Below are positions 1 to 8,429 of a DNA stretch of 64,000 bases, in pieces. A program made the translations under genes and the position numbers. Position 1 is the stretch's first letter, and each line of letters opens with the position of its first letter. The stretch comes from Methylorubrum populi. GTDB lineage: Bacteria; Pseudomonadota; Alphaproteobacteria; Rhizobiales; Beijerinckiaceae. The DNA lies in NCBI GenBank assembly GCA_020741775.1, contig DYYG01000058.1, forward strand, positions 1 to 64,000. Direction: 5' to 3'. Below the pieces are notes generated by a model that was not told the origin of the DNA, searched no databases, and worked only from the letters and a program-made list of their open reading frames with translations.

Positions 1-636
1 GAAGCCGAGGCCGAGCCCGGTGCGCAAGGCCGTCAGGGTCGCCGGCAGAACCGCCGGCAACAGGATGCGCCGGGCGAGCGCCGGCTTCGAGAGGCGGAAG
101 ATGCGGCCCACCTCCACCAGTTTGCGATCGACCGAGGCGATGGCGCCGGCGACCCCGATATAGACGGGGAAGAACACGCCGACGGCGATCAGCGCCACCT
201 TCGGCGTCTCCAGAATGCCGAACCACAGGATGAACAACGGCACCCAGGCGAGGGACGGTACGGCGCGGAGCGCCTGCAGGCTCGGATCGATTAACCAGCG
301 CAAAAGCGGCAGCGTCGCGGTGAGCGCCCCCCCCACGATGCCGGCGCCCGCGCCGAAAGCGAAGCCGAGCCCGACCCGGATCAGCGTCGCCTCGACATGC
401 ATCCAGAGTTCGCCCGAGACGGCGAGCGCCCAGAGCGCGGCGCCGATCCGGCTCGGCGGCGGCAGCAGGCGCCCGGAGGCCCATCCGCCATCGACCGCGA
501 TCTCCCAGCTGAGGGCGAGCACGAGCGGCAGCAGGACGCCTAGGGCCGCCCGCGCGCCGATCCCGAGGACAGCGGCGCGCCGGGGGGCCGCCACCGTCCC
601 GTCCTCGGGTGTGGAAAGCGCGACCGGATTGTTCAT
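1..636 (-). CDS. ssuC: Sulfonate/taurine-type ABC transporter permease (partial, C-terminus outside window)
   Basis: Inner-membrane permease of an aliphatic sulfonate/nitrate/taurine-type importer. The reading frame starts at an ATG 7 bases after the ssuA stop and stays open for 212 codons to the window edge. Translation shows several hydrophobic helices, including ALGVLLPLVLALSWE near residue 40 and a VPLFILWFGI stretch, and ends in a BPD_transp_1 core with the cytoplasmic-loop sequence RIFRLSKPALARRILLPAVL. That loop normally docks on the ATPase. The ATPase partner is probably further left, outside the window. The substrate is assigned by family only; taurine or another organosulfur compound is equally possible. 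Confidence 0.85.
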   Translation of the reverse strand, partial: MNNPVALSTPEDGTVAAPRRAAVLGIGARAALGVLLPLVLALSWEIAVDGGWASGRLLPPPSRIGAALWALAVSGELWMHVEATLIRVGLGFAFGAGAGIVGGALTATLPLLRWLIDPSLQALRAVPSLAWVPLFILWFGILETPKVALIAVGVFFPVYIGVAGAIASVDRKLVEVGRIFRLSKPALARRILLPAVLPATLTALRTGLGLGF

Positions 637-643
637 GCGGGTC

Positions 644-1618
644 TTAGCGGCCGGGGGCCGGGTTGAATTGCGGGTCGATCAGCCCCTCGACCGCCGCCGC
701 GACATCAGTGGAAGCCGGGATGACGCCCGCCTGCTGTAGGGCGAGGCCGGCGGCGCGAATGCTCTCGGCCTGGGTGGTACCGATAGCCGGCTGGCTCAGA
801 TCCGTGCGCTCCAGCTGCTTGGCGATCACCGCCTCCGGCAGCTTCGTCGCCGTCACCAGCGCGTTCTTCAGAGCCTCGGGATGGGCGAGGGAATAGGCCC
901 GCGCCTGCTCGTAGGCCGCGATCACGGTCTTCACGAGATCGGGATGCGCCTTGGCGAATTCCTCGCGCACGTCGAGCACGCCCCAGGTGTTGGCCGAAGC
1001 ATCGCGGTAGAACAGCACATCTCCGCTCTCGATCTCGGCCGCCGCCATCATCGGGTCGAGGCCGGCCCAGGCATCGACATCACCGCGATCCAGAGCGGTC
1101 CGGCCGTCGGCATGCTGCAGCAGGACGAGCTTGGCGTCCTTCTCGGTCAGACCGGCCTTCTGGAGGGCGCGGATCAGGAAGATGTGCGGATCGGTGCCGC
1201 GGGTGACGGCGATACGCTTGCCCTTGAGGTCGGCCGGCCCGGCGATGTTGGTCTCCTTGCGGGTGACGAGCGCCGTCCATTCGGGGCGGGAATAGGCGTA
1301 GATGACCTTGACCGGGTTGCCGTTGATCCGCGCGAGCAACGCCGCCGCGCCGGCCGAGGAACCGAAATCGATGGCGCCGCCGTTGAGGAATTCCAGGGCC
1401 TTGTTGGATCCGAGCGACTGCGTCCAGCGGACCTTGATGCCCCGCGGCTTCAGCGCCTCCTCAAGGAAGCCCTTCTCCTTCAGGACGAGGCTGACCGGAT
1501 TATAGGTCGCCCAGTCGAGCCGGATCTCGGAGACTTCCGCCGCCCGCAAATCCGACCCCGCAGCGAACAGGCCGATCAAGCCGGCAAATGCTGACAGGAC
1601 GGTGCGACGGTGGATCAT
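644..1618 (-). CDS. ssuA: Sulfonate-type ABC transporter substrate-binding protein
   Basis: Periplasmic binding protein of the SsuA/NMT1 family, 324 residues. The chosen ATG gives a clean signal peptide beginning MIHRRTVLSAFAGL and ending near residue 26, and is preceded by an AGGGAGA ribosome binding site. An in-frame extension reaching back over the glnD start is rejected because it would precede the signal peptide and overlap another gene. The mature part has the family features: LDWATYNPVSLVLKEKG at the N-terminus, FLNGGAIDFG in the ligand cleft, and DLKGKRIAVTRGTD. It directly precedes the permease gene, so the two are co-transcribed. Substrate specificity cannot be read from the sequence. 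Confidence 0.88.
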   Translation of the reverse strand: MIHRRTVLSAFAGLIGLFAAGSDLRAAEVSEIRLDWATYNPVSLVLKEKGFLEEALKPRGIKVRWTQSLGSNKALEFLNGGAIDFGSSAGAAALLARINGNPVKVIYAYSRPEWTALVTRKETNIAGPADLKGKRIAVTRGTDPHIFLIRALQKAGLTEKDAKLVLLQHADGRTALDRGDVDAWAGLDPMMAAAEIESGDVLFYRDASANTWGVLDVREEFAKAHPDLVKTVIAAYEQARAYSLAHPEALKNALVTATKLPEAVIAKQLERTDLSQPAIGTTQAESIRAAGLALQQAGVIPASTDVAAAVEGLIDPQFNPAPGR

Positions 1619-1781
1619 GTCGGCTGTCTCCCTGAGCGGACCCGGCTCTGAGGCCAGGATCTCCATGATGGCTAGAACAGTCCCGTTCTTTTCGTCAAAC
1701 AAAAAATTCGCGAAAGAGAACGGCTTGGGAGCATGCAACCGGACGATGCCGCCGCGAGCGTAACATGCTAACGCAACGGCC

Positions 1782-4568
1782 ATGTTCGACCCTGTTCCCG
1801 TCCTCGAAAAGATCGTCGCTTCCCTCGACCGCGACGCGCGCGAGCCGACCAAGCTGCGCGGCCTGTTAGTGCCCGAGCTGCGCAAGGTGATCGATGCCGG
1901 TCACAAGGATGCCGAACGGCTTCTCCTGAAGGAGCGCGACGGCATCGCCTGCGCCAGACGCCTGAGCCGGCTCACCGACGCCGTGGTGCGGGCGATCTAT
2001 GACGCGGTGGTCTGGCGGCTCTACCCGAACGACAATCCCTCGACCGGCGAGCATCTGGCTATCGTCGCCACCGGCGGCTACGGCCGCGGGACGATGGCGC
2101 CGGGCTCCGACATCGATCTGCTGTTCCTGCTGCCCTACAAGCAGACCGCTTGGTCGGAGAGCGTCGTCGAGGCGATGCTCTACGTGCTGTGGGACCTGAA
2201 GCTGAAGGTCGGCCACGCCACGCGCTCCGTCGAGGAATGCCTGCGCGAGGGCCGGGCGGACATGACGATCCGCACCGCCCTGCTTGAATCCCGCTTCCTG
2301 TTCGGCTCACGCAACCTCTACGAGGAGCTGGTGACCCGCTTCGACACCGAACTGGTGATCGGATCGGCCTCCGAATTCGTGGATGCCAAGCTGCGGGAGC
2401 GCGACGCCCGCGTCGCCAAGGCCGGCGCCTCCCGCTACCTCGTCGAGCCCAACGTCAAGGATGGCAAAGGCGGCCTGCGCGACCTCAACACGTTGTTCTG
2501 GATTGCCAAATACGCCTACCGCGTGCGCGATCAGGTCGAGCTGGTCCATGCCGGCCTGTTCAGCCAGGACGAGTACAAGCTGTTCGAGCGCTGCGAGGAA
2601 TTCCTGTGGCGGGTGCGCTGCCACATCCATTTCGTCACCGGACGGCCGGAGGAGCGGCTTTCGTTCGGGCTTCAGCCGAAGATCGCCGAGCGGCTCGGTT
2701 TCGGCGCCCGCGGCGGACTCTCCGGCGTCGAACGATTCATGAAGGCCTATTTCCTGATCGCCAAGGATGTGGGCGATCTCACCGCCATCGTCTGCGCGGA
2801 GCTGGAGGCCCGTCACGCCAAGCGCACGCCGGTGCTCGACCGCTGGATCGGCCGCTTCCGCGACCGCTTCCGCGCAACCTCGATGGAAGCCGAGGATTTC
2901 TGGATCGATAACGGCCGCGTCAACATCCGCGGCGAGGATGCCTTCGAGCGCGACCCGGTCAATCTGATCCGCCTGTTCTGGCTCGCCGACCGGCACAACC
3001 TGCCGATCCACCCGGACGCGGCGCGGCTCGCCAACCGGTCGCTCAAGCTCATCACCCACGCGGTCCGCAACGATGTGGAAGCCAACCGGCTATTCCTCGA
3101 CATCCTCACCTCGAAGAACGCCCCGGAGACGATCCTGCGGCTGATGAACGAGGCCGGCGTGCTCGGCCGCTTCATCCCGGATTTCGGGCGGATCGTGGCG
3201 ATGATGCAGTTCAATATGTACCATCATTACACGGTGGACGAGCATCTGCTGCGCTCTCTCGGCGTGCTCTCGGCGATCGATTCGGGCCGGGTCCGCGAGG
3301 AGCATCCCCTGGCCTCCCGGTTGATCGACACCATCCACAATCGCCGTGCGCTCTACGTCGCGATCCTGCTGCACGACATCGCCAAGGGGCGCCCGGAGGA
3401 TCATTCCATCGCCGGCGCCGCCATCGCCCGCAAACTCGGCCCGCGCTTCGGCCTCAGCCAGGCCGAGACCGAGACGGTCTCGTGGCTGGTGGAGCACCAC
3501 CTGCTGATGTCGATGACTGCCCAGAGCCGCGATCTCTCCGACCACCGCACCATCGAGAAATTCGCGAGCGAGGTGCAGAGCCTGGAGCGGCTGAAGCTTC
3601 TGATGATCCTCACCGTCGCCGACATCAAGGCGGTCGGTCCCGGCGTCTGGACGGCCTGGAAGGGGACGCTGCTGCGCACCCTCTACGACGAGACCGAGGT
3701 CGTGCTTTCCGGCGGCCATTCGGAGATCGCCCGCACCGACCGGGTGCGGCTGATCCAGATGGCCTTGCGCGAGCAGCTCTCCGACTGGAACGCGGAGGTT
3801 TTCGACGCCTATGCCGCGCGCCACAACCAAGCCTATTGGCTGAAGGTGGACAGCACCCGCCACTACAAGAATGCCCGCTTCCTGCGCACCGTGATGGAGG
3901 AGGGCCGCACCAGCGCCACCACCTACGAGACCGATCCGGTGCGCGGCGTGACCGAGCTGACGGTCTACTCGCCGGATCATCCGCGCCTGCTCGCCATCAT
4001 CACCGGCGCCTGCGCCACCACCGGCGGCAACATCGTCGATGCGCAGATCTTCACGACGACGGATGGCTTCGCCCTCGATTCGATCTTCATCTCCCGCGCG
4101 TTCGAGCGAGACGAAGACGAATTGCGCCGCGCCGGGCGCATCGCCACCGCCATCGAGCGCGCGCTGAAGGGCGAGATCAAGATCGCCGAGTTGGTCGCCG
4201 ACAAACATCCGAAGCAGCCGCCCAAGACCTTCCTCGTGCCGCCGGACGTGTCGATCGACAACGCCCTGTCGAGCCGCGAAACGGTCGTGGAGATCACCGG
4301 CCTCGACCGGCCCGGCCTGCTCTACGAGTTGACGACGGCTCTCAACCGCCTGAGCCTCAACATCACCTCGGCCCATGTGGCGACCTTCGGCGAACGGGCG
4401 GTGGACGTGTTCTACGTGACCGACCTCACCGGCACCCGCGTCATGCAGCCAGACCGCCTCGCGATGATCCGCGCGGCGGTGATGGAGGTCTTCGCGAGCG
4501 ATGTCGCGGCCCTGCGGGCCGAGGGGCTCGATGCGCTGGTCGATTCTCCGCCGCCGCGGGAACTGTGA
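1782..4568 (+). CDS. glnD: [Protein-PII] uridylyltransferase / uridylyl-removing enzyme
   Basis: Bifunctional sensor of cellular nitrogen that uridylylates PII proteins when glutamine is low and removes UMP when it is high. The 928-residue product has the full family layout. A nucleotidyltransferase domain carries GGYGRG (about residue 97) and GSDIDLLF (about 107). An HD hydrolase domain carries HHYTVDEH (about 480) and LLHDIAKG (about 529). Two C-terminal ACT domains begin near residues 721 and 833. Length and order match alphaproteobacterial GlnD, so it should be functional. It is divergent from ssuA, with 163 bases between the start codons. Confidence 0.97.
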   Translation: MFDPVPVLEKIVASLDRDAREPTKLRGLLVPELRKVIDAGHKDAERLLLKERDGIACARRLSRLTDAVVRAIYDAVVWRLYPNDNPSTGEHLAIVATGGYGRGTMAPGSDIDLLFLLPYKQTAWSESVVEAMLYVLWDLKLKVGHATRSVEECLREGRADMTIRTALLESRFLFGSRNLYEELVTRFDTELVIGSASEFVDAKLRERDARVAKAGASRYLVEPNVKDGKGGLRDLNTLFWIAKYAYRVRDQVELVHAGLFSQDEYKLFERCEEFLWRVRCHIHFVTGRPEERLSFGLQPKIAERLGFGARGGLSGVERFMKAYFLIAKDVGDLTAIVCAELEARHAKRTPVLDRWIGRFRDRFRATSMEAEDFWIDNGRVNIRGEDAFERDPVNLIRLFWLADRHNLPIHPDAARLANRSLKLITHAVRNDVEANRLFLDILTSKNAPETILRLMNEAGVLGRFIPDFGRIVAMMQFNMYHHYTVDEHLLRSLGVLSAIDSGRVREEHPLASRLIDTIHNRRALYVAILLHDIAKGRPEDHSIAGAAIARKLGPRFGLSQAETETVSWLVEHHLLMSMTAQSRDLSDHRTIEKFASEVQSLERLKLLMILTVADIKAVGPGVWTAWKGTLLRTLYDETEVVLSGGHSEIARTDRVRLIQMALREQLSDWNAEVFDAYAARHNQAYWLKVDSTRHYKNARFLRTVMEEGRTSATTYETDPVRGVTELTVYSPDHPRLLAIITGACATTGGNIVDAQIFTTTDGFALDSIFISRAFERDEDELRRAGRIATAIERALKGEIKIAELVADKHPKQPPKTFLVPPDVSIDNALSSRETVVEITGLDRPGLLYELTTALNRLSLNITSAHVATFGERAVDVFYVTDLTGTRVMQPDRLAMIRAAVMEVFASDVAALRAEGLDALVDSPPPREL

Positions 4569-4594
4569 CGGACCCGGTGCGACCCAAGCTTGAT

Positions 4595-4611
4595 TTCGGG
4601 CTTTGCCCGAA
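4595..4611 (+). terminator. Small hairpin between glnD and grpE
   Basis: TTCGGGC and GCCCGAA form a perfect 7-bp stem with a TTT loop, 27 bases after the glnD stop. No T-tract follows, so it may be an attenuating or mRNA-stabilising hairpin rather than a true terminator. Confidence 0.4.
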
Positions 4612-4659
4612 TGATATCAGCGCCGACCCAACCCCTTTCGAGACCTGATCGATCGCACG

Positions 4660-5277
4660 ATGATGGCTGACGACATGGAGAACCAGGACCGGCGCAACGG
4701 GGCCGAGGCGGCCCCCTCCGCGGAGACGGCTCAGGCCGCTCCGAAGGCGGCGGGCGCGGATGCCGAGGCTCTGGCTGCCGCGATCGCCGAGCGTGACGAG
4801 TTCAAGGATCGCCTGCTGCGCACCCTGGCGGAGATGGAGAACCTGCGCCGCCGGACCGAGCGCGAGGTGGCGGATGCCCGCACCTACGCCGTGACGAGTT
4901 TCGCCCGCGACATGCTCAACGCCGCCGACAACATCCGCCGCGCTCTCGAGAGTGTGCCCGAAGATGCCCGGGCGGGGGCCGAGGGCGCCTTCAAGGGGCT
5001 GATCGAAGGCATCGAACTGACCGAGCGGGATCTCGCCAAGACCCTGGAGCGCCATGGCGTGAAGGTGGTCGATCCCAACGGGCAGCGCTTCGATCCGAAC
5101 CGCCATCAGGCGATGTTCGAGGTGCCGAACACCGAGGTGCCGAACGGGACGGTCGTGCAGGTCGTGCAGACCGGCTACATCATCGGCGACCGCACGCTGC
5201 GCCCGGCGCTCGTCGGTGTCTCGAAGGGCGGTCCGAAGCCCGAGGCCAACAAGGACAAGCCCGCCGACGCGGTTTGA
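4660..5277 (+). CDS. grpE: Nucleotide exchange factor GrpE (DnaK cochaperone)
   Basis: GrpE releases ADP from DnaK during protein folding. The 205-residue protein has an acidic/alanine-rich N-terminal region, then the long dimerising coiled coil (about residues 40-100, including LRTLAEMENLRRRTEREV), then the beta domain with the family signature around GVKVVDPNGQRFDPNRHQA and GYIIGDRTLRPALVGVS. There are two adjacent ATG codons; the first is used here. It follows glnD by 91 bases with a hairpin between them, so it may have its own promoter. No heat-shock operator (CIRCE) is evident in that gap. Confidence 0.96.
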   Translation: MMADDMENQDRRNGAEAAPSAETAQAAPKAAGADAEALAAAIAERDEFKDRLLRTLAEMENLRRRTEREVADARTYAVTSFARDMLNAADNIRRALESVPEDARAGAEGAFKGLIEGIELTERDLAKTLERHGVKVVDPNGQRFDPNRHQAMFEVPNTEVPNGTVVQVVQTGYIIGDRTLRPALVGVSKGGPKPEANKDKPADAV

Positions 5278-5364
5278 CGGGACAGGTGGCGGATCTGGTT
5301 CATAAAGGCAGATCCGCCGCTGCCTGAGTTGCGGCTCAGCGTCGTGATGGCGATATAACAAATT

Positions 5365-5406
5365 GCGACGGCTTCGCCGCGAGGTCACGCGAGACGAAGC
5401 CGTCGC
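5365..5406 (-). terminator. Hairpin terminator between convergent grpE and pheA
   Basis: GCGACGGCTTCG at 5365-5376 pairs perfectly with CGAAGCCGTCGC at 5395-5406 (12-bp stem, 18-base loop), 18 bases beyond the pheA stop. On the minus strand it is followed by a moderately T-rich stretch, so it best serves pheA but could act in both directions. Confidence 0.6.
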
Positions 5407-5424
5407 CATCCGGCGTGAACCGCG

Positions 5425-6282
5425 TTACTCCGCCGCTTGCCGCGTCGTCTCCCGGAACGGGTGGGCCGGATAGGTGCCGATGATGCGCAACTCCTTCGAG
5501 AAGTAGCGCAATTCGTCGAGGGCCCGGCGCAGTCCGTCATCCTCGGGATGTCCGTCGACCTCGGCATAGAACTGGGTCGCGGTGAACTGCCCCTCGACCA
5601 TGTAGCTTTCGAGCTTCGACATGTTCACGCCATTGGTGGCGAAGCCCCCCAGCGCCTTGTAGAGCGCCGCCGGAATGTTGCGGACGCGGAAGATGAAGCT
5701 CGTCACGGTCGGGCCGTTGCCGGGATCGCGCTCGACCGGCTCGGGCGAGAACACCACGAAGCGGGTGGTGTTGTGGGCCTCGTCCTCCACGTCGCGCGCG
5801 ATGATGTCGAGGCCGTAGACCTCGGCGGCCAGGGCCGGAGCCAGGGCGGCGCGGGTCGGGTCCTTGGCTTCGGCAACCTCACGGGCAGCCCCGGCGGTGT
5901 CGCCGGCCACGACCGCCTTGAGGCCGAGGCGGCGGATGATCCGGCGGCACTGGCCGAGGGCGTGGACGTGGCTGTGAACGCTGGTCAGGCTCTCGGCCTT
6001 CGTCCCCGGCAGCACCATCAGCTGAAAATGGATCGGCAGGAAGTGCTCGGCGACGATGTGCAGCCGGGAGGTCGGGATGAGGTGGTGGATGTCGGCGACG
6101 CGTCCGGCGATCGAGTTCTCGATCGGGATCATGGCGAGCGCCGCCTTACCCTCGTTCACCGCGGCGAAGGCATCTTCGAAGGTCGCGCAGGGCAGGGCCG
6201 TCCATCCGGGATAGGCCTGCGAGATGATGATGTGGGAATTGGCCCCGGGCTCGCCCTGATAGGCTATCGTCTGGTTGGTCAT
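5425..6282 (-). CDS. pheA: Prephenate dehydratase
   Basis: Converts prephenate to phenylpyruvate in phenylalanine synthesis. The 285-residue protein is the monofunctional form (no chorismate mutase domain). It opens with the substrate-binding sequence IAYQGEPGANSH, has IPIENSIAGRV near residue 50, and carries the catalytic TRF motif in NTTRFVVFS near residue 170. A C-terminal ACT domain (about 195-275) with SKLESYMVEG is expected to bind phenylalanine for feedback inhibition. The gene starts 11 bases after the kdsB stop on the same strand, so the two form a transcription unit although their pathways are unrelated. Confidence 0.96.
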   Translation of the reverse strand: MTNQTIAYQGEPGANSHIIISQAYPGWTALPCATFEDAFAAVNEGKAALAMIPIENSIAGRVADIHHLIPTSRLHIVAEHFLPIHFQLMVLPGTKAESLTSVHSHVHALGQCRRIIRRLGLKAVVAGDTAGAAREVAEAKDPTRAALAPALAAEVYGLDIIARDVEDEAHNTTRFVVFSPEPVERDPGNGPTVTSFIFRVRNIPAALYKALGGFATNGVNMSKLESYMVEGQFTATQFYAEVDGHPEDDGLRRALDELRYFSKELRIIGTYPAHPFRETTRQAAE

Positions 6283-6293
6283 CGGTTCGGATT

Positions 6294-7037
6294 TCAGTTG
6301 AGACGGCGGATGGCGAGCAGCGTGCGGGCGCGCTCGAGGTCGGCGGGGGTGTCGACGCCGAGGGGCAGGTCGTCGACGATCACCGCGTCGATCCGCATGC
6401 CGGCTTCCAGGGCGCGCAGCTGCTCCAGCTTCTCGCGGCGCTCCAATTCCCCCTGGGGCAGGCGCACGAACCGGGCCAGCGCCTTCCGGCGATAGGCGTA
6501 GAGGCCGATATGGTGGAATAGCGGCCCGTCTCCCCAGGGGGCGCGGGCGCGGGTGAAGGCGAGCGCCCGCAGCCGGTTCGGGCCGACACTGTGGCCAATG
6601 ATCTTGACCACGTTCGGATCGTCCATCTCCTCCGGCCGATGAATCACGGCGCAGAGGGTGGCGATGTCGACCTGCGGGTCGGCGAGCGGGGTGACGGCGG
6701 CGGCGATGATGGTGGGATCGATGGTCGGCAGATCGCCCTGGACATTGACCACGACATCGTGGTGCCCGTCCGGATCGACGATCTCCAGGGCCTCCGCCAA
6801 GCGATCGGAGCCGGAGGGATGATCCGGCTGCGTCATCACCGCCAGACCGCCCTGCGCCTCGATTGCGGCGGCGATGGCGTCGGTGTCGGTGGCGACCACG
6901 ACCGGGCCGATGCCCGCTTCCACCGCCCGGCGCCAGACATGCACGATCATCGGCTCACCCGCGATGTCGGCCAATGGCTTCGACGGCAGACGGGTCGCGG
7001 CGAGGCGCGCCGGAATCAGGATCAGCGGATCGGACAT
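6294..7037 (-). CDS. kdsB: 3-deoxy-manno-octulosonate cytidylyltransferase (CMP-KDO synthetase)
   Basis: Activates KDO with CTP for the lipopolysaccharide inner core. The 247-residue length is typical. The N-terminal nucleotide-binding sequence LILIPARLAATRLPSKPL is diagnostic, followed by GEPMIVHVWRRA, VVATDTDAI, and the NVQGDLPTIDP motif that carries the metal-binding Asp. HIGLYAYRRKAL and GVDTPADLERAR complete the family pattern. It is first in the kdsB-pheA unit and divergent from the cytochrome gene. Confidence 0.96.
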   Translation of the reverse strand: MSDPLILIPARLAATRLPSKPLADIAGEPMIVHVWRRAVEAGIGPVVVATDTDAIAAAIEAQGGLAVMTQPDHPSGSDRLAEALEIVDPDGHHDVVVNVQGDLPTIDPTIIAAAVTPLADPQVDIATLCAVIHRPEEMDDPNVVKIIGHSVGPNRLRALAFTRARAPWGDGPLFHHIGLYAYRRKALARFVRLPQGELERREKLEQLRALEAGMRIDAVIVDDLPLGVDTPADLERARTLLAIRRLN

Positions 7038-7338
7038 GATTGCGGGGCGCTTCGGAAAAGGAGCGTATCGCGTGGGGAAGTCGCGGGCGGTGAGCGTCTA
7101 GCAGCCGGATTCCCGATTGTCATTTCCGGCCGCCGGGCGCTGGCATTGCGGCAACGCAACGAATTATTTTTCCAACAAGCTGTGCGGATTGCCGCTCTGC
7201 GACAGCGCGCAGCGCCGGGGGGCCATTGTCAAGATCGGGCCGGAACGGCTAATCACCCTTGAAATCCTCCAAAGTCCGGCGCCTGCCCGTCGGGCCCTCA
7301 CTGCCGGGTCCTGATCCCGCGCGCCGGAGCTGTCGAGC
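7038..7338. other. Divergent intergenic region, kdsB / cytochrome c
   Basis: 301 bases without a credible gene, containing the promoters for both flanking genes. A short AT-rich stretch (GAATTATTTTTCC) near 7160 is the only compositional anomaly. I could not identify a convincing -35/-10 pair or operator. Confidence 0.5.
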
Positions 7339-8268
7339 ATGGATTCCTTCGAGCTGAACAAGGTCGCGGGCGCTGTCCTGGGTGCCCTCCTGTTCGCGGT
7401 CGGGTCGGGTTTCGTGGCGGAGCTGATCTATCATCCAAAACCCGCCGGAAATGCCGGCTATCCCCTGCCCGAACCCGAGCCGAAAAGTGCCGGTGCCGAG
7501 GCGGCGGCGCCGAAGGTCGAGCCCATCGCCGTGCGGCTGGCCAGCGCCGATGCCGACAAGGGCAAGGGCGGCACCAAGGCCTGCCAGGCCTGCCACAGCT
7601 TCGAGAAGGGTGGCCCGAACAAAGTCGGCCCCGACCTCTGGGACATCGTGGAGCGCCAGAAGGCGCATCACGAGGGCTTCGATTACTCCGCCGGCCTGAA
7701 GGAGAAGGGCGGCGCCTGGACCTACGAGGATCTCGACCACTTCCTCGAGAATCCGAAGGGCTACGTGAAGGGCACGAAGATGGCCTTCGCCGGCATCTCC
7801 TCGCCGACCGAGCGCGCCAACGTCATCGCCTATCTGCGCACCCTCTCCGACAGCCCGAAGCCGCTGCCGGCGGCGGAGAAGAAGGAGGAGAAGGCGCCGG
7901 CCGGCGACAAGAAGGCGGAGGGCGGCCAGCCTGCGGAGGCCAAGCCCGCGGAGACCAAGCCTGCCGAGACGAAGCCGGAGGCCAAACCTTCGGAGGCGAA
8001 GCCGGTCGAGAGCCAGACCGGCGACAAGGACAAGGCGCCCGAGACCAACGCGCCGCGCGGCGCCACCCAGTCGGGTGACGGCAAGGACACCGCCCGCCCC
8101 GTCCCGGCGCCGGAGGCCCAGCCGCAGCGCAACGAAGTCGCGCCCGCCCAGGCTCCGGAGGCCAAGCCCTCCGGCGACATCCCGACCAAGGCGCAGCCGG
8201 CTTCCCCCGAGGCACCGCCGGCCACCGAGCCGCCGGCCAAGGCCGACCCCGACGCGCCGAATCCGTAA
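7339..8268 (+). CDS. Membrane-anchored class I cytochrome c (CycM-like) with long Pro/Ala/Glu/Lys tail
   Basis: Likely electron carrier between the bc1 complex and a terminal oxidase, by analogy with CycM. The N-terminus has an uncleaved membrane anchor (about residues 9-30: VAGAVLGALLFAVGSGFVAEL). The cytochrome domain has haem motif CQACH (Cys82, Cys85, His86) and a likely axial Met148 in KGTKMAF, with FDYSAGLKEKG between. From about residue 172 to the end (309) the chain is low-complexity, with repeats such as AKPAETKPAETKPEAKP; such tails are probably extended periplasmic linkers. CycM proteins are usually about 180-190 residues, so the tail is an addition. A strong terminator follows. 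Confidence 0.85.
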   Translation: MDSFELNKVAGAVLGALLFAVGSGFVAELIYHPKPAGNAGYPLPEPEPKSAGAEAAAPKVEPIAVRLASADADKGKGGTKACQACHSFEKGGPNKVGPDLWDIVERQKAHHEGFDYSAGLKEKGGAWTYEDLDHFLENPKGYVKGTKMAFAGISSPTERANVIAYLRTLSDSPKPLPAAEKKEEKAPAGDKKAEGGQPAEAKPAETKPAETKPEAKPSEAKPVESQTGDKDKAPETNAPRGATQSGDGKDTARPVPAPEAQPQRNEVAPAQAPEAKPSGDIPTKAQPASPEAPPATEPPAKADPDAPNP

Positions 8269-8292
8269 GGCCGGCAAAGCGAGCGAATTGTG

Positions 8293-8324
8293 AAAGGCCG
8301 GGTCCCCCATGCCCGGCCTTTTTT
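8293..8324 (+). terminator. Rho-independent terminator after the cytochrome gene
   Basis: AAAGGCCGGG (8293-8302) pairs with CCCGGCCTTT (8312-8321) over a 9-base loop and runs into six Ts. This is the cleanest intrinsic terminator in the window. Confidence 0.92.
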
Positions 8325-8429
8325 CGTGGCCGCTCGCCCTGCGCGCTCTCGGCGTCTTTGCGCCGGGGCCGGCTCCGTCCTAGAACGGCGCCCGACGATT
8401 TCTCCAAGGGACCCGGAGACCGCGCCAAC

